From Phycisphaerales bacterium (GTDB taxonomy: Bacteria; Planctomycetota; Phycisphaerae; Phycisphaerales; UBA5793), in contig JADZAS010000002.1 of assembly GCA_020852515.1 (NCBI GenBank), positions 289,550 to 353,549 of the forward strand: a stretch of 64,000 nt of DNA, read 5' to 3'. Positions 18,926 to 27,017 of this stretch are shown piece by piece. The first letter of the stretch is position 1. Each line of letters begins with the position of its first letter. Under the pieces are notes generated by a model. The model was not told the origin of the DNA and ran no database searches. It worked only from the letters and a program-made list of their open reading frames with translations. The position numbers were made by a program, and so were the translations under genes.

Positions 18926-20746
18926 ATGCCCGAGATTCGCTCACTTGATCCACTGCTGGTGAACCAGATCGCGGCCGGAGAGGTCGTCGAGCGCCCCGCG
19001 TCCGTGGTCAAGGAACTCGTCGAGAACTCCATCGACGCCGGCGCGCACCGCATCCGCATCGAACTCGAGCAGGGCGGCATCGAGCGAATCGAGATCGTCG
19101 ATGACGGCTACGGGATCCACGCGTCCCAACTTCCCCTGGCCGTGGCGCCCCACGCGACAAGTAAACTCACGCGCGCCGAAGACCTGCACGCCATCGCGAC
19201 CATGGGCTTTCGCGGCGAGGCACTCGCCGCCATCACTTCGGTGAGCCGGTTTTCCATCATCAGCCGCGCTGCGGGCCAGCCCAGCGGCGCCCGGCTCGAT
19301 GGCGAAGGCGCTTCTCTCGCCCCCCCTGCTCCCTGCGGCTGCCCGCCAGGCACGACCATCGTTGTTCGCAATCTCTTCTTCAACACGCCGGCGCGTCGCA
19401 AGTTTCTGCGTACGGTGCAGACCGAGTTCGGCCACATCTCCGATCTCGTCGGTCGCCTGGCCATGAGCCACCCCGCCCTGGGTTTCGTGCTCGTGCACGA
19501 CGGCCGCACCGTGCTCGACCTCCCGCCCCAGCAGTCGCCGCGCCAGCGCATCATCGAAGTGCTCGGCCGGGAACTTGAAAACGAACTGCTCGAAGTGAGC
19601 CTCGACAGCGCAGCCGTCGAGCGGCCGATCACGGTCTGGGGCTTTGTCGGCACGCCTTCGGTCGCGCGGAGCAGCGCGCGCTTTCAGCACTTCTTCATTA
19701 ATGGACGCTTCGTGCGTGACAAGACGATCGCGCACGCGCTCAAGGAGGGCTACCGCGGCCTGCTCGATCCGACGCGCCTGCCCCTGGCGGTGCTCTACAT
19801 CGAGATGGATCCGGCGCTGGTCGATGTCAACGTGCATCCGACAAAGGCCGAGGTCCGCTTCCGCGAGACCCAGTCGATCCACGGTCTGGTGCTCACGGCG
19901 GTGCGGCAGCGGCTGCTGCTGGCAGACCTCACGCCGGATGCGAGCGTCGCGCCCGCGCGCCCGTCGTTCACCTGGCCGGGCAGCGAAGCGCCGATCGTCT
20001 CGACGCAACCCAGCGCCGCGCGCGCCTTCGTCGAACATTTCAAGCAACTCGACCCGGTGCAGCGCGGCGTCGCCTACCAGGAGATCCGCGAGGCCCTCAA
20101 GGAAGACGGCGTCGATGAGCCGGACATCTTCGCCGGAGCGCCGGCGTCCAACGGCTCGGCGTCGCACACCGCCGTGCGCATCCTGCAGGTGCATTCGAGT
20201 TACATCGTCGTCGAAGACGCCGAAGGGCTGAGCATCATCGACCAGCACGCGCTGCACGAGCGCGTCATGTTCGAGGAACTCAAATCCCGCGTGCTCGTGG
20301 GGAGCCTTGAGTCGCAGCGCCTGCTCATGCCGGCGGTGGTCGAGGTCCGCGCCGAGCAGATGGACCTGCTCGACACCCTGGCGGGGCTGCTGGAGAAGAT
20401 CGGCGTGCAGGCCGAGCCGATCGGGCCGCGCTCGATCGCGGTGCACGCTTTTCCGAGTTTTCTGTTTGAGCGGCGCGTCGATCCCGTCGTGTTTCTGACG
20501 GAACTGTTCGACCGCGCGGCTGAAGACGGCTTCTCGCCCGAGGATGAAGCGGCTCTGCACGAGGTGCTCGACATGATGAGTTGCAAGGCCGCCGTGAAAG
20601 CCGGCGACCGGCTCAGCGAAGCCGAACTGCTCGAACTGCTCAGACGCCGCGAAGCCATCGAGCGCGGCGGCAGTTGCCCGCACGGACGGCCGACGACCAT
20701 CCGCATGACGCTGCGCGACCTGGAAAGGCAGTTCGGACGACGATGA
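18926..20746 (+). CDS. mutL: DNA mismatch repair protein MutL, endonuclease type
   Basis: 606 residues. The GHKL ATPase has ELVENSIDAG (Glu30, Asn34), DDGYGI and GFRGEAL. The C-terminal domain keeps the nicking-endonuclease set: DQHALHERVMFE at 439-450 (the DQHA-x2-E-x4-E pattern), CKAAVKAG, CPHGRP at 584-589 and a terminal FGR. This means a MutL of the Bacillus/eukaryotic type that nicks DNA itself, and predicts no MutH in the genome. No mutS is in the window. The start ATG has no Shine-Dalgarno but has TACAAT eight bases upstream. Confidence 0.96.
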   Translation: MPEIRSLDPLLVNQIAAGEVVERPASVVKELVENSIDAGAHRIRIELEQGGIERIEIVDDGYGIHASQLPLAVAPHATSKLTRAEDLHAIATMGFRGEALAAITSVSRFSIISRAAGQPSGARLDGEGASLAPPAPCGCPPGTTIVVRNLFFNTPARRKFLRTVQTEFGHISDLVGRLAMSHPALGFVLVHDGRTVLDLPPQQSPRQRIIEVLGRELENELLEVSLDSAAVERPITVWGFVGTPSVARSSARFQHFFINGRFVRDKTIAHALKEGYRGLLDPTRLPLAVLYIEMDPALVDVNVHPTKAEVRFRETQSIHGLVLTAVRQRLLLADLTPDASVAPARPSFTWPGSEAPIVSTQPSAARAFVEHFKQLDPVQRGVAYQEIREALKEDGVDEPDIFAGAPASNGSASHTAVRILQVHSSYIVVEDAEGLSIIDQHALHERVMFEELKSRVLVGSLESQRLLMPAVVEVRAEQMDLLDTLAGLLEKIGVQAEPIGPRSIAVHAFPSFLFERRVDPVVFLTELFDRAAEDGFSPEDEAALHEVLDMMSCKAAVKAGDRLSEAELLELLRRREAIERGGSCPHGRPTTIRMTLRDLERQFGRR

Positions 20747-20816
20747 CTCACGGCTCAACCGCGACCCGAAGGCTTTGCGCCGGGGAGCGAAAGAACCCGA
20801 GCACCCAGGAGACTCC

Positions 20817-21800
20817 ATGAGACAATTGCTGGAACGATGTATCGGGTGCCGTGGTCAAGTGACGCTTTGGGAGCGCAGGCCACGCGGACGCGCGAGCAGC
20901 AATCGAATCAGTTTGCCTGATCGTCCTCGCGACGGCGTGGCCCTCCGGTCGCAGAGCCTCCCTCCGGACCACGGCACCCCAACTCTCCATTGGCGCCTTC
21001 TGTGCGTTCCTGCGGCGATTTCCCTGTTGCTTAGTGCGACTGCCGCGCTGGCCCAGGGCCAGTCGGCCGCCCAGCCGACGGAGACCTCGTTCGCCGCAGC
21101 GTTCTTCCTGTCGCGCGGCTCGATCTTCGGCACGGCCATCATCTGGTTTCTGCTGGCGCTGTCGGTCTTCAGCGTCGGTCTCATGGGCTACATGTGGGTC
21201 ATCAACCGCCGCGTCCACATCCTGCCCGACGGACTCGCTCAGCGCTCACGCCAACTCATCCAGACGCAGCAGTACCGCGAATTGCTCGGACTGCTCTCGG
21301 CCGATGTGAGTTACTTCGGCAAGGTGCTGGGCGCCTCGCTGCAGGAATCATCGCACGGCTTTGGCGCGATGATCCGCGCGCTCGAGCAGGCCGCCGACGA
21401 GCACACCACCCGACGCCTGCGCCAGATTGAGATTCTCAACGTGATCGGCAACGTCGCCCCGATGATCGGCCTCTTCGGCACGGTGTACGGCATGATTCTC
21501 GCCTTTCAGAGCATCGTCGCCGCAGGCGGGAGGCCAAGCCCCGTCGAACTCGCGGCGGGCATCGGCACCGCGCTGGTGACGACCTTCTGGGGGTTGATCA
21601 TCGCCATTCCATCCGTCGCCGTTTACGCGCTGATCCGCAACAATGTCGATGCGCTCACGAGCGAAGCCATGCTGGAGGCTCAGGACCTGGTGAACCGGTT
21701 CCGCCCGAGCCAGGCGGCGCCGCCTGCCGCGTCTCCCGCGGCGCCGACGCGACTGAACCGGCCGAGCACGCCCGGCGGCTCGGCGAATCCAGGCGCCTGA
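20817..21800 (+). CDS. MotA/TolQ/ExbB proton channel family protein
   Basis: 327 residues, the channel subunit of a proton-driven ExbB-ExbD/TolQ-TolR-type motor in the inner membrane. Hydrophobic segments are at about 60-80 (ending ATAALAQ, signal-like), 100-122 and two near the C-terminus. The family core is NVIGNVAPMIGLFGTVYGMI and TALVTTFWGLIIAIPSVAVY. The start was placed at an ATG with AGGAG five bases upstream; the 60 residues before the first hydrophobic segment are low in family character, so a later start is possible. The next two genes encode ExbD/TolR partners, making one operon. Confidence 0.85.
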   Translation: MRQLLERCIGCRGQVTLWERRPRGRASSNRISLPDRPRDGVALRSQSLPPDHGTPTLHWRLLCVPAAISLLLSATAALAQGQSAAQPTETSFAAAFFLSRGSIFGTAIIWFLLALSVFSVGLMGYMWVINRRVHILPDGLAQRSRQLIQTQQYRELLGLLSADVSYFGKVLGASLQESSHGFGAMIRALEQAADEHTTRRLRQIEILNVIGNVAPMIGLFGTVYGMILAFQSIVAAGGRPSPVELAAGIGTALVTTFWGLIIAIPSVAVYALIRNNVDALTSEAMLEAQDLVNRFRPSQAAPPAASPAAPTRLNRPSTPGGSANPGA

Positions 21801-21808
21801 GATCGAAA

Positions 21809-22297
21809 ATGCCACGCGCCCGCGCCATCCAACCCGGTGCCGCCAAGGTTCGCATGAACCTCACGCCCATGATCGACATGACGTTTCTGTTGATCGTGTT
21901 TTTCATTCTGACGTCGCAGATCAGCAACGTGGAAGTGGCCGAGGAGATCGATCTGCCCGAGCCGCACGAATCGGTCGCAGCCGCGCCGGCCGAAGAGCAC
22001 CGGATGGTGATCAATCTGATTCCCCACGCGTCGGAGCGTTCGCGCGTGGCATCGATGAGGCTGGGCTTTCGCACACTGGCTGCCGACAGCGCCGGCCGCC
22101 GAGCGCTGCGCGATGAACTTCTCGCCGCAGTGGCCGCGGACCCGAATCTGAAGGTGGACATCCGGGCCGACCGCCAGGCCGCCTACGGCGAGGTCTACCC
22201 GATACTGCGCCTCGCCTCGGCCAGCGGCGCCAGCCGCGTGGACCTCGTGGTGGCGGCCACGCTCGACGGCGCCGGTTCGAAGGAGTCGCAGCCGTGA
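21809..22297 (+). CDS. ExbD/TolR family protein
   Basis: 162 residues with one membrane segment (about 21-43) that begins NLTPMIDMTFLLIVFFIL, the ExbD/TolR signature with the proton-relay aspartate, then a periplasmic domain with the family's DRQAAYGEVYPIL block. It lies 8 bp after the ExbB-like gene and its stop overlaps the start of a second ExbD-like gene (GTGA). Two different ExbD-like subunits point to a heteromeric complex. The energised outer-membrane partner is not encoded here. Confidence 0.85.
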   Translation: MPRARAIQPGAAKVRMNLTPMIDMTFLLIVFFILTSQISNVEVAEEIDLPEPHESVAAAPAEEHRMVINLIPHASERSRVASMRLGFRTLAADSAGRRALRDELLAAVAADPNLKVDIRADRQAAYGEVYPILRLASASGASRVDLVVAATLDGAGSKESQP

Positions 22298-22854
22298 GCA
22301 GTCCCGCCAGCACTGGTCCGGCATCGGTCGAGACGGGCGCTTTGGCAAGCGCGTCTGAGGCGCTGGGCGGCTATCACCGGCCGCTCTCGCGGCGCCACCG
22401 CGTCGAGTCGGACCTGCGGCTGAATCTCGTCTCGATGATCGACGTCGTCTTCCTGCTGTTCATGTATTTCCTGCTCACTGCCAATTTCACGCTCGGCGAA
22501 GAGGTGTTTCTCATCGACGTGCCGCAGAGCCGGCAGGCCGGCTTCGATGATCCGTTCGAACTGCCCGACCGGCCGCTGAGCGTTCGCATCGCCACGATCG
22601 GCCCCGGCGCGAGCGATTGCAGCATTCGGATTGATCTGCCCGGTCTTGAGGCAACGCCGACTTTCGAATCGCTCTACCGCCGCCTCATCGATCACCAGGT
22701 GCGGCCGGGCAACCTGACCGGACTGTTCATGCCTGACAATCCGATTCACATCGTGCCCACGGCCGGCACGCGCTGGGAGCACGCCATTGAGGCGCTCAAC
22801 GCCTGCCTGCGCGCCGGGTACACCAACGTCCGCCTCATTCAGCCGGGCTTATGA
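22294..22854 (+). CDS. Second ExbD/TolR family protein
   Basis: 186 residues from a GTG start that overlaps the previous stop by four bases, suggesting translational coupling. The membrane segment (about 45-66) is NLVSMIDVVFLLFMYFLL, again with the conserved aspartate. A cytoplasmic N-terminal stretch of about 40 residues is longer than usual. The periplasmic part diverges from its neighbour and ends HAIEALNACLRAGYTNVRLIQPG. It completes the ExbB-ExbD-ExbD operon. Confidence 0.83.
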   Translation: MSSPASTGPASVETGALASASEALGGYHRPLSRRHRVESDLRLNLVSMIDVVFLLFMYFLLTANFTLGEEVFLIDVPQSRQAGFDDPFELPDRPLSVRIATIGPGASDCSIRIDLPGLEATPTFESLYRRLIDHQVRPGNLTGLFMPDNPIHIVPTAGTRWEHAIEALNACLRAGYTNVRLIQPGL

Positions 22855-22880
22855 GATCCGCCGCCGCATCGGGAGCGACG

Positions 22881-22919
22881 TAAAAAAGGGGCGCAACCGG
22901 CCTGAGCCGGTCGCGCCCC
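22881..22919 (-). terminator. Intrinsic terminator of the sulfatase gene
   Basis: A stem of about 14 bp with one mismatch (arm GGGGCGCGACCGGC on the minus strand) and a short loop is followed by TTTTTT when read on the minus strand. It lies 30 bp beyond the sulfatase stop codon and also 30 bp after the convergent ExbD gene. Confidence 0.85.
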
Positions 22920-22951
22920 GAGGGTGTTACTTCAGCCGCGAAGGCGATCGA

Positions 22952-25288
22952 TCACGGCTCGGGCCGGCGATCGAGCGTCAGGCGGATGCCCGCAGCGCGC
23001 AGGAAGTTCACCTGCTGATCGCCGGGCAGGTTGTTGAGCCGTTCGACCACCAGCGCCACGCCGTTGTTGCTCCGAGGATTGTCGAACCACTCGCGCACCA
23101 CGTCGAGCAGCGCTTCGCTGTGCCCGAAACTCACCGGCGCCTGCGGCGGCAGCGGTACGGTGCGGATCTTCGGATGCGAAGCCTGCCAGATCACGTGCGG
23201 CGGCAGATCGAGCGAGCCGAGCACCGATGATGACCAGTTCGACCACGGGTTGCGATTCCAGGCGCCATTCACCCGGTGCACGGTGATCAGGCCCGTCTCC
23301 TGGTCTTCAACGGCGTAGAGCGGGTCGCTGCTCGGCCGGGAGTCTTCCTTGAAGGCGACCACGAGCTGCGCGTCGGTCACGTCATTGATCGTGAAGCCTT
23401 CGGGCATCACGCCGTTAACGTTGAACTTGAGGAACGCGCGATACTCCTTGGCGGTGCCGCCCACATCCATATGGCCCAGCGTGAGCGGCCCGTTGACGAT
23501 TGAATTGCCGCCCGTCAGAACCAGCGTGGCCGAAAGCGGCAGGTCAATGACGCGCACGTCAGGCGAGAACTCGCCGTCATCCAGCAGCACGAGCACTTCG
23601 CTCTGCAGGGCGTCGTACGCGTTCTGCTGGCTGCTGTTCATCTGCTGGCCGGCGAGGTTGTTGAGCCGGTCCGGATCGCTGGCGAGGTCGTAGAACTCCT
23701 GTTCGCCGGTCAGTTCGCCGTTCTCGACGTAGACGACCAGCACGTACTGCCGCGTCGAGTCGAAGTGCTCAACGGTGTAGCGAGACAGCGTGCCGGGATC
23801 GAACGCCACGGACATGGCCGACGGCCAGTAATCGGCGACCTTGTCGCGCATGTCGTAGTAGGCGGTGGCCTGCTGCTGATCCATGCCGGTGGCGACGAGG
23901 TTGTTGTTCTCGCTGGGATCGGCCAGCAGGTCGTAGAACTCGTCTTCGGTCATGTCGTCGAGTTGAGCGCCGCCGGAGTTGCAGATCAGCTTGTACTGCT
24001 CGCCCACGAAGGCGACGCGCTGGATCTGCTGGTAGTTGCCGTTCTGGAAGATGGCGTCGCCGAGGCTGAGCAGGCTGTACTGCCGGCGAGGCAGCGAGTT
24101 GGGCGCGGCCCAGCCGATCGAATCAGCAAAGCTCATGCTCTGTCGCGGGAACGAGCCGTTCGGGTTGTCTCGCACGTTGGCGGGCGCGCCGATGATGTCG
24201 CAGATCGTGTCGTAGTAATCCACGTGAATGATCTGCCGCTCGTCGGCGATGGGCGTGTTGAGGTTGCGCGGCACGTTTTCGCCCAGCACAAACGAAGGCA
24301 CCCGAATTCCACCCTCATAGAGCGAGTTCTTCGACCGCTGCCCGGTTGATGAAACGAGCGGGTCGGTGCCGTTGTCTCCAAGGAAGAAAACGACGGCGTG
24401 GCTGTCGGGGTCGTAGAAGTCGTTGGACTGGATCACGCCGAGATTGCGCAGCATGCGGCGGATCACCGTGTCCAGCGCCTCGATGTTCTGCGCGAATCGG
24501 GCCGAGTTGGTGTTGCCAAGCGAACCCGTGAGCGGCGTCAGACTCGGATCCACCGCCCACCAGGCGCGGCCGCTGCTGTCGGGGTCGCGGCGGTGCGGCA
24601 CGATGGTGTGGAAGAACAGGGCGTAGGGCTTGCCCTCGTGCTGGGGCGCGCGGTTGAGCACCGCTTGCTCCGCGAACTGCTGGGCGCGGACGACGTGTTC
24701 GTCGCCGACCGCATCGGGATTGTCCTCGTTGAGGAAGGCCGCCCAGTCGTAGAAAACGTCGAAGCCTTGCTGCGTCGGCAGTTCGCCGCGCGATGCGTCG
24801 TAGCCGACGTGCCACTTGTCGATGAGCACGGTGTAGTAGCCGCTGTCACGAAGCACTTCGGCGATCGTGCGCTCCTGGTTCTGCATGGAGAGCAGGTAGA
24901 CGTCTTCGGGCAGTTCGTTGGTGTCGAGTTCGGCATCGCTCACCAGCGGCGGCGGCGTCATGCCGCCCGTGGCCCAGCGGCCGATCACGCCCGGCACGCC
25001 CGCCTCCAGCGCGCTGCGGCCGGTCAAGAGCGCGGCCCGCGTCGGCGAGCAGTTCGGATTCACGCGGCAGTTCGTGAACGAAACGCCCTGCTCGGCCAGG
25101 CGCCGCAGCGTGGGCGTGGCGATGTTGGACTGCGGCTGCCAATAGGGTCCCTCGACCGCGTCCACTCCCTGGTCGTCGGTGAGAATGAAGATGATGTTCG
25201 GGCGGTTTTGTGCCAGCGATGCCGAAGCGAACAGCGCGACGGCGAGTGCCGAGCAACAACTCCGCACCGGTCCGAATGCGGGAAGCAT
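22952..25288 (-). CDS. Secreted sulfatase with a C-terminal DNRLRE-like domain
   Basis: 778 residues. A signal peptide (1-26, ending ASLA) is followed by a type I sulfatase domain: NIIFILTDDQG with the metal-binding aspartates and the formylglycine motif CSPTR at Cys80-Arg84. Activity would need a formylglycine-generating enzyme encoded elsewhere. Residues from about 590 on form a beta-rich DNRLRE-type domain (EYRAFLKFNV, WNRNPWSNW, VREWFDNPRSNNGVAL). The start was chosen at ATG 25288 because AAGGAG lies eight bases upstream and a signal peptide follows. It has its own promoter and terminator and is monocistronic. The sulfated substrate is unknown. Confidence 0.9.
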   Translation of the reverse strand: MLPAFGPVRSCCSALAVALFASASLAQNRPNIIFILTDDQGVDAVEGPYWQPQSNIATPTLRRLAEQGVSFTNCRVNPNCSPTRAALLTGRSALEAGVPGVIGRWATGGMTPPPLVSDAELDTNELPEDVYLLSMQNQERTIAEVLRDSGYYTVLIDKWHVGYDASRGELPTQQGFDVFYDWAAFLNEDNPDAVGDEHVVRAQQFAEQAVLNRAPQHEGKPYALFFHTIVPHRRDPDSSGRAWWAVDPSLTPLTGSLGNTNSARFAQNIEALDTVIRRMLRNLGVIQSNDFYDPDSHAVVFFLGDNGTDPLVSSTGQRSKNSLYEGGIRVPSFVLGENVPRNLNTPIADERQIIHVDYYDTICDIIGAPANVRDNPNGSFPRQSMSFADSIGWAAPNSLPRRQYSLLSLGDAIFQNGNYQQIQRVAFVGEQYKLICNSGGAQLDDMTEDEFYDLLADPSENNNLVATGMDQQQATAYYDMRDKVADYWPSAMSVAFDPGTLSRYTVEHFDSTRQYVLVVYVENGELTGEQEFYDLASDPDRLNNLAGQQMNSSQQNAYDALQSEVLVLLDDGEFSPDVRVIDLPLSATLVLTGGNSIVNGPLTLGHMDVGGTAKEYRAFLKFNVNGVMPEGFTINDVTDAQLVVAFKEDSRPSSDPLYAVEDQETGLITVHRVNGAWNRNPWSNWSSSVLGSLDLPPHVIWQASHPKIRTVPLPPQAPVSFGHSEALLDVVREWFDNPRSNNGVALVVERLNNLPGDQQVNFLRAAGIRLTLDRRPEP

Positions 25289-25644
25289 CACAAATCTCCT
25301 TCGTAGAACAGAGGCGAAATGACGACGTGGCCTGATCGTGAGCCACCGCGACTCACCTGTCACGCCGCCCCCCGGGAAGGCTGTGCCCAGTTCAAGATAA
25401 CGAATGCTCCGATAAAACGCAAGCGGTAAGATGGGAAAAATGTACAAAAACCAGAATTCTCCCCCCAAAGCTTGTCGCGGTCCGCTACCCGGCCCGGGTA
25501 ATCGGCCGTCCGAGTCCTGAATCGGCACTCCTGCCGAGCACCCGTCAGACACGACAGTCGCCCCGCGGCGCGATACCCTTGATAAAGAGCAGTGCCTCGC
25601 CGCGCGCCTAGAACCTGCCGCCGGCGAGCCGGGGAGGGGTCGCC
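25289..25644. other. 356-bp divergent intergenic region
   Basis: This stretch lies between the sulfatase gene and the HAF-repeat gene. It holds the sulfatase promoter and a leader of about 100 nt. On the plus strand only a poor GATAAA element (25581-25586) is seen ahead of the HAF gene. The part from 25381 to 25480 is AT-richer than its surroundings. No small gene or known RNA motif was recognised. Confidence 0.5.
25394..25422 (-). promoter_or_regulatory. Sigma70-type promoter of the sulfatase gene
   Basis: On the minus strand TTGCGT and TATCTT are separated by 17 bp. The leader would be about 100 nt and ends with an AAGGAG Shine-Dalgarno. Confidence 0.6.
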
Positions 25645-27012
25645 ATGAATCGTCGTTGGCTCAAGGTCGTCGGCGTTTCGATTTTCCCGGCGCTGTGCAT
25701 GCCGCCCGCCTTGGCGCAGCCGCCCGAAGTCATCGGCTACGAAGCCACGATCGTGCCCACGTTCGAGGGCCACCGCTCGAGCAGCGCCAGCGGCCTGGAT
25801 GAATTGGCGCGGATCATCGGCCGCTCGACACCGTTCAGCGGCGCTTCGACTCCGCTGGCCTGGGTGGACGGCCAGATCTTCGCCGTGCCGGCGCCGCCGA
25901 ATCACCATGGCGCTGTCGTCAACGGCATCAGCCCGACCACCGGCATCATCGTCGGGTACGCACTCGCGGACGCCAACTCGCTCGAGCAGGCCACGGCGTG
26001 GCGAATCGGCTCGGGCATTCATGTCCTTTCCAATCTGCCCGACACGATCGCCGGCATCGCCATGGCCGTGGAGGACACGCCATGGCCGATGACGCGCATC
26101 GTCGGACGCTGCGCGGCGTTCGGCCCGGACTATGCATCGCTGTGGGTCAACGAGCATGTCATCGACATCGGCGGGATCTCCAGCGCCGCCAACGACGTGA
26201 ACGCGGCGGACCAGATCGTCGGTTCGTGGCGCAACGAACTGGGCGCCTATCGGCCGGTCCTGTGGCAGAACTCGCAGCGCATCGACCTTGGGGGCGAGCC
26301 GCTCAACGCGTCCGGCGACGCCTATTCAATCAATGGCCTGGGCGAGATCGTCGGTCATCTCTCGGGAGTCGGGCCCGTGCTCTGGCGCGACGGGCAGCGC
26401 ATCGCTCTGCCAGCGCCCAGTCCATGCTGGACGATTCCGCATGCGATCAATGACGACGGCCTGATTGTCGGCGAGTACAACATCGATTCCCAATGCCGGG
26501 CCGGCTACGAGCACGCCCTGCTCTGGACCCTCGACCAGGGTCAGTACATCGCGAGCGATCTGAACGAACTCAATGCGCTGCATCCCGAGATCGAGCTGAC
26601 GCAGGCGTGGGACATCAACTCCGGCGGCCAGATCGCCGCAGTGGGCAAACTCACTGACGGCAACCGGCGCGGCGTGCTGCTTACGCCGTATCACTTCACC
26701 CTCGACGCGCCCTCGCCGGGTATTGCGGGCCAATGGAACATGATCCTGGCCACCGGCGCCGAGCCGGGCGCCACGATCGTACTCGTCTGGGGAAATTCGG
26801 AAGGAGCGCGGCCCATCAATCGCGGCTGCGGCGGCGCGCCGATCCTGATCCGCAGTCCGAAGATCGCCGGCATGATGCGCGCCGACGCCCAGGGCAGCGC
26901 GGAGTTTCGGATCATGGTGCCATCGCAGGCCAGCGGCCTGAATGTGCGCTTTCAGGCGCTCAGTGCGTCGCACTGCCAGGTCAGTCACGTTGTAGCGCAC
27001 ACCTTCGACTGA
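25645..27012 (+). CDS. Secreted HAF-repeat-like protein with the shared C-terminal module
   Basis: 455 residues with a signal peptide (1-25, ending ALAQ). The middle contains repeated blocks with the pattern N-x-x-G-x-I-V-G (for example INGLGEIVGHLS, INDDGLIVGEYN, VNAADQIVGSWR), typical of HAF-type beta-propeller repeats of unknown function. Residues from about 360 on match the C-terminal module found in four other exported proteins here: TGAEPGATIVLVWG, RGCGGAP, ADAQGSAEFRIMVP and a late SHCQVS. GGAGGG upstream supports the start. It is convergent with the FG-GAP gene, with 5 bp between the stops. Confidence 0.72.
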   Translation: MNRRWLKVVGVSIFPALCMPPALAQPPEVIGYEATIVPTFEGHRSSSASGLDELARIIGRSTPFSGASTPLAWVDGQIFAVPAPPNHHGAVVNGISPTTGIIVGYALADANSLEQATAWRIGSGIHVLSNLPDTIAGIAMAVEDTPWPMTRIVGRCAAFGPDYASLWVNEHVIDIGGISSAANDVNAADQIVGSWRNELGAYRPVLWQNSQRIDLGGEPLNASGDAYSINGLGEIVGHLSGVGPVLWRDGQRIALPAPSPCWTIPHAINDDGLIVGEYNIDSQCRAGYEHALLWTLDQGQYIASDLNELNALHPEIELTQAWDINSGGQIAAVGKLTDGNRRGVLLTPYHFTLDAPSPGIAGQWNMILATGAEPGATIVLVWGNSEGARPINRGCGGAPILIRSPKIAGMMRADAQGSAEFRIMVPSQASGLNVRFQALSASHCQVSHVVAHTFD

Positions 27013-27017
27013 GACGC

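Noticed and set aside
18841..19080. Longer galK start adding about 80 residues
   Set aside because: The extension overlaps the divergent mutL gene and has no galactokinase similarity; the ATG at 18840 has a good Shine-Dalgarno.
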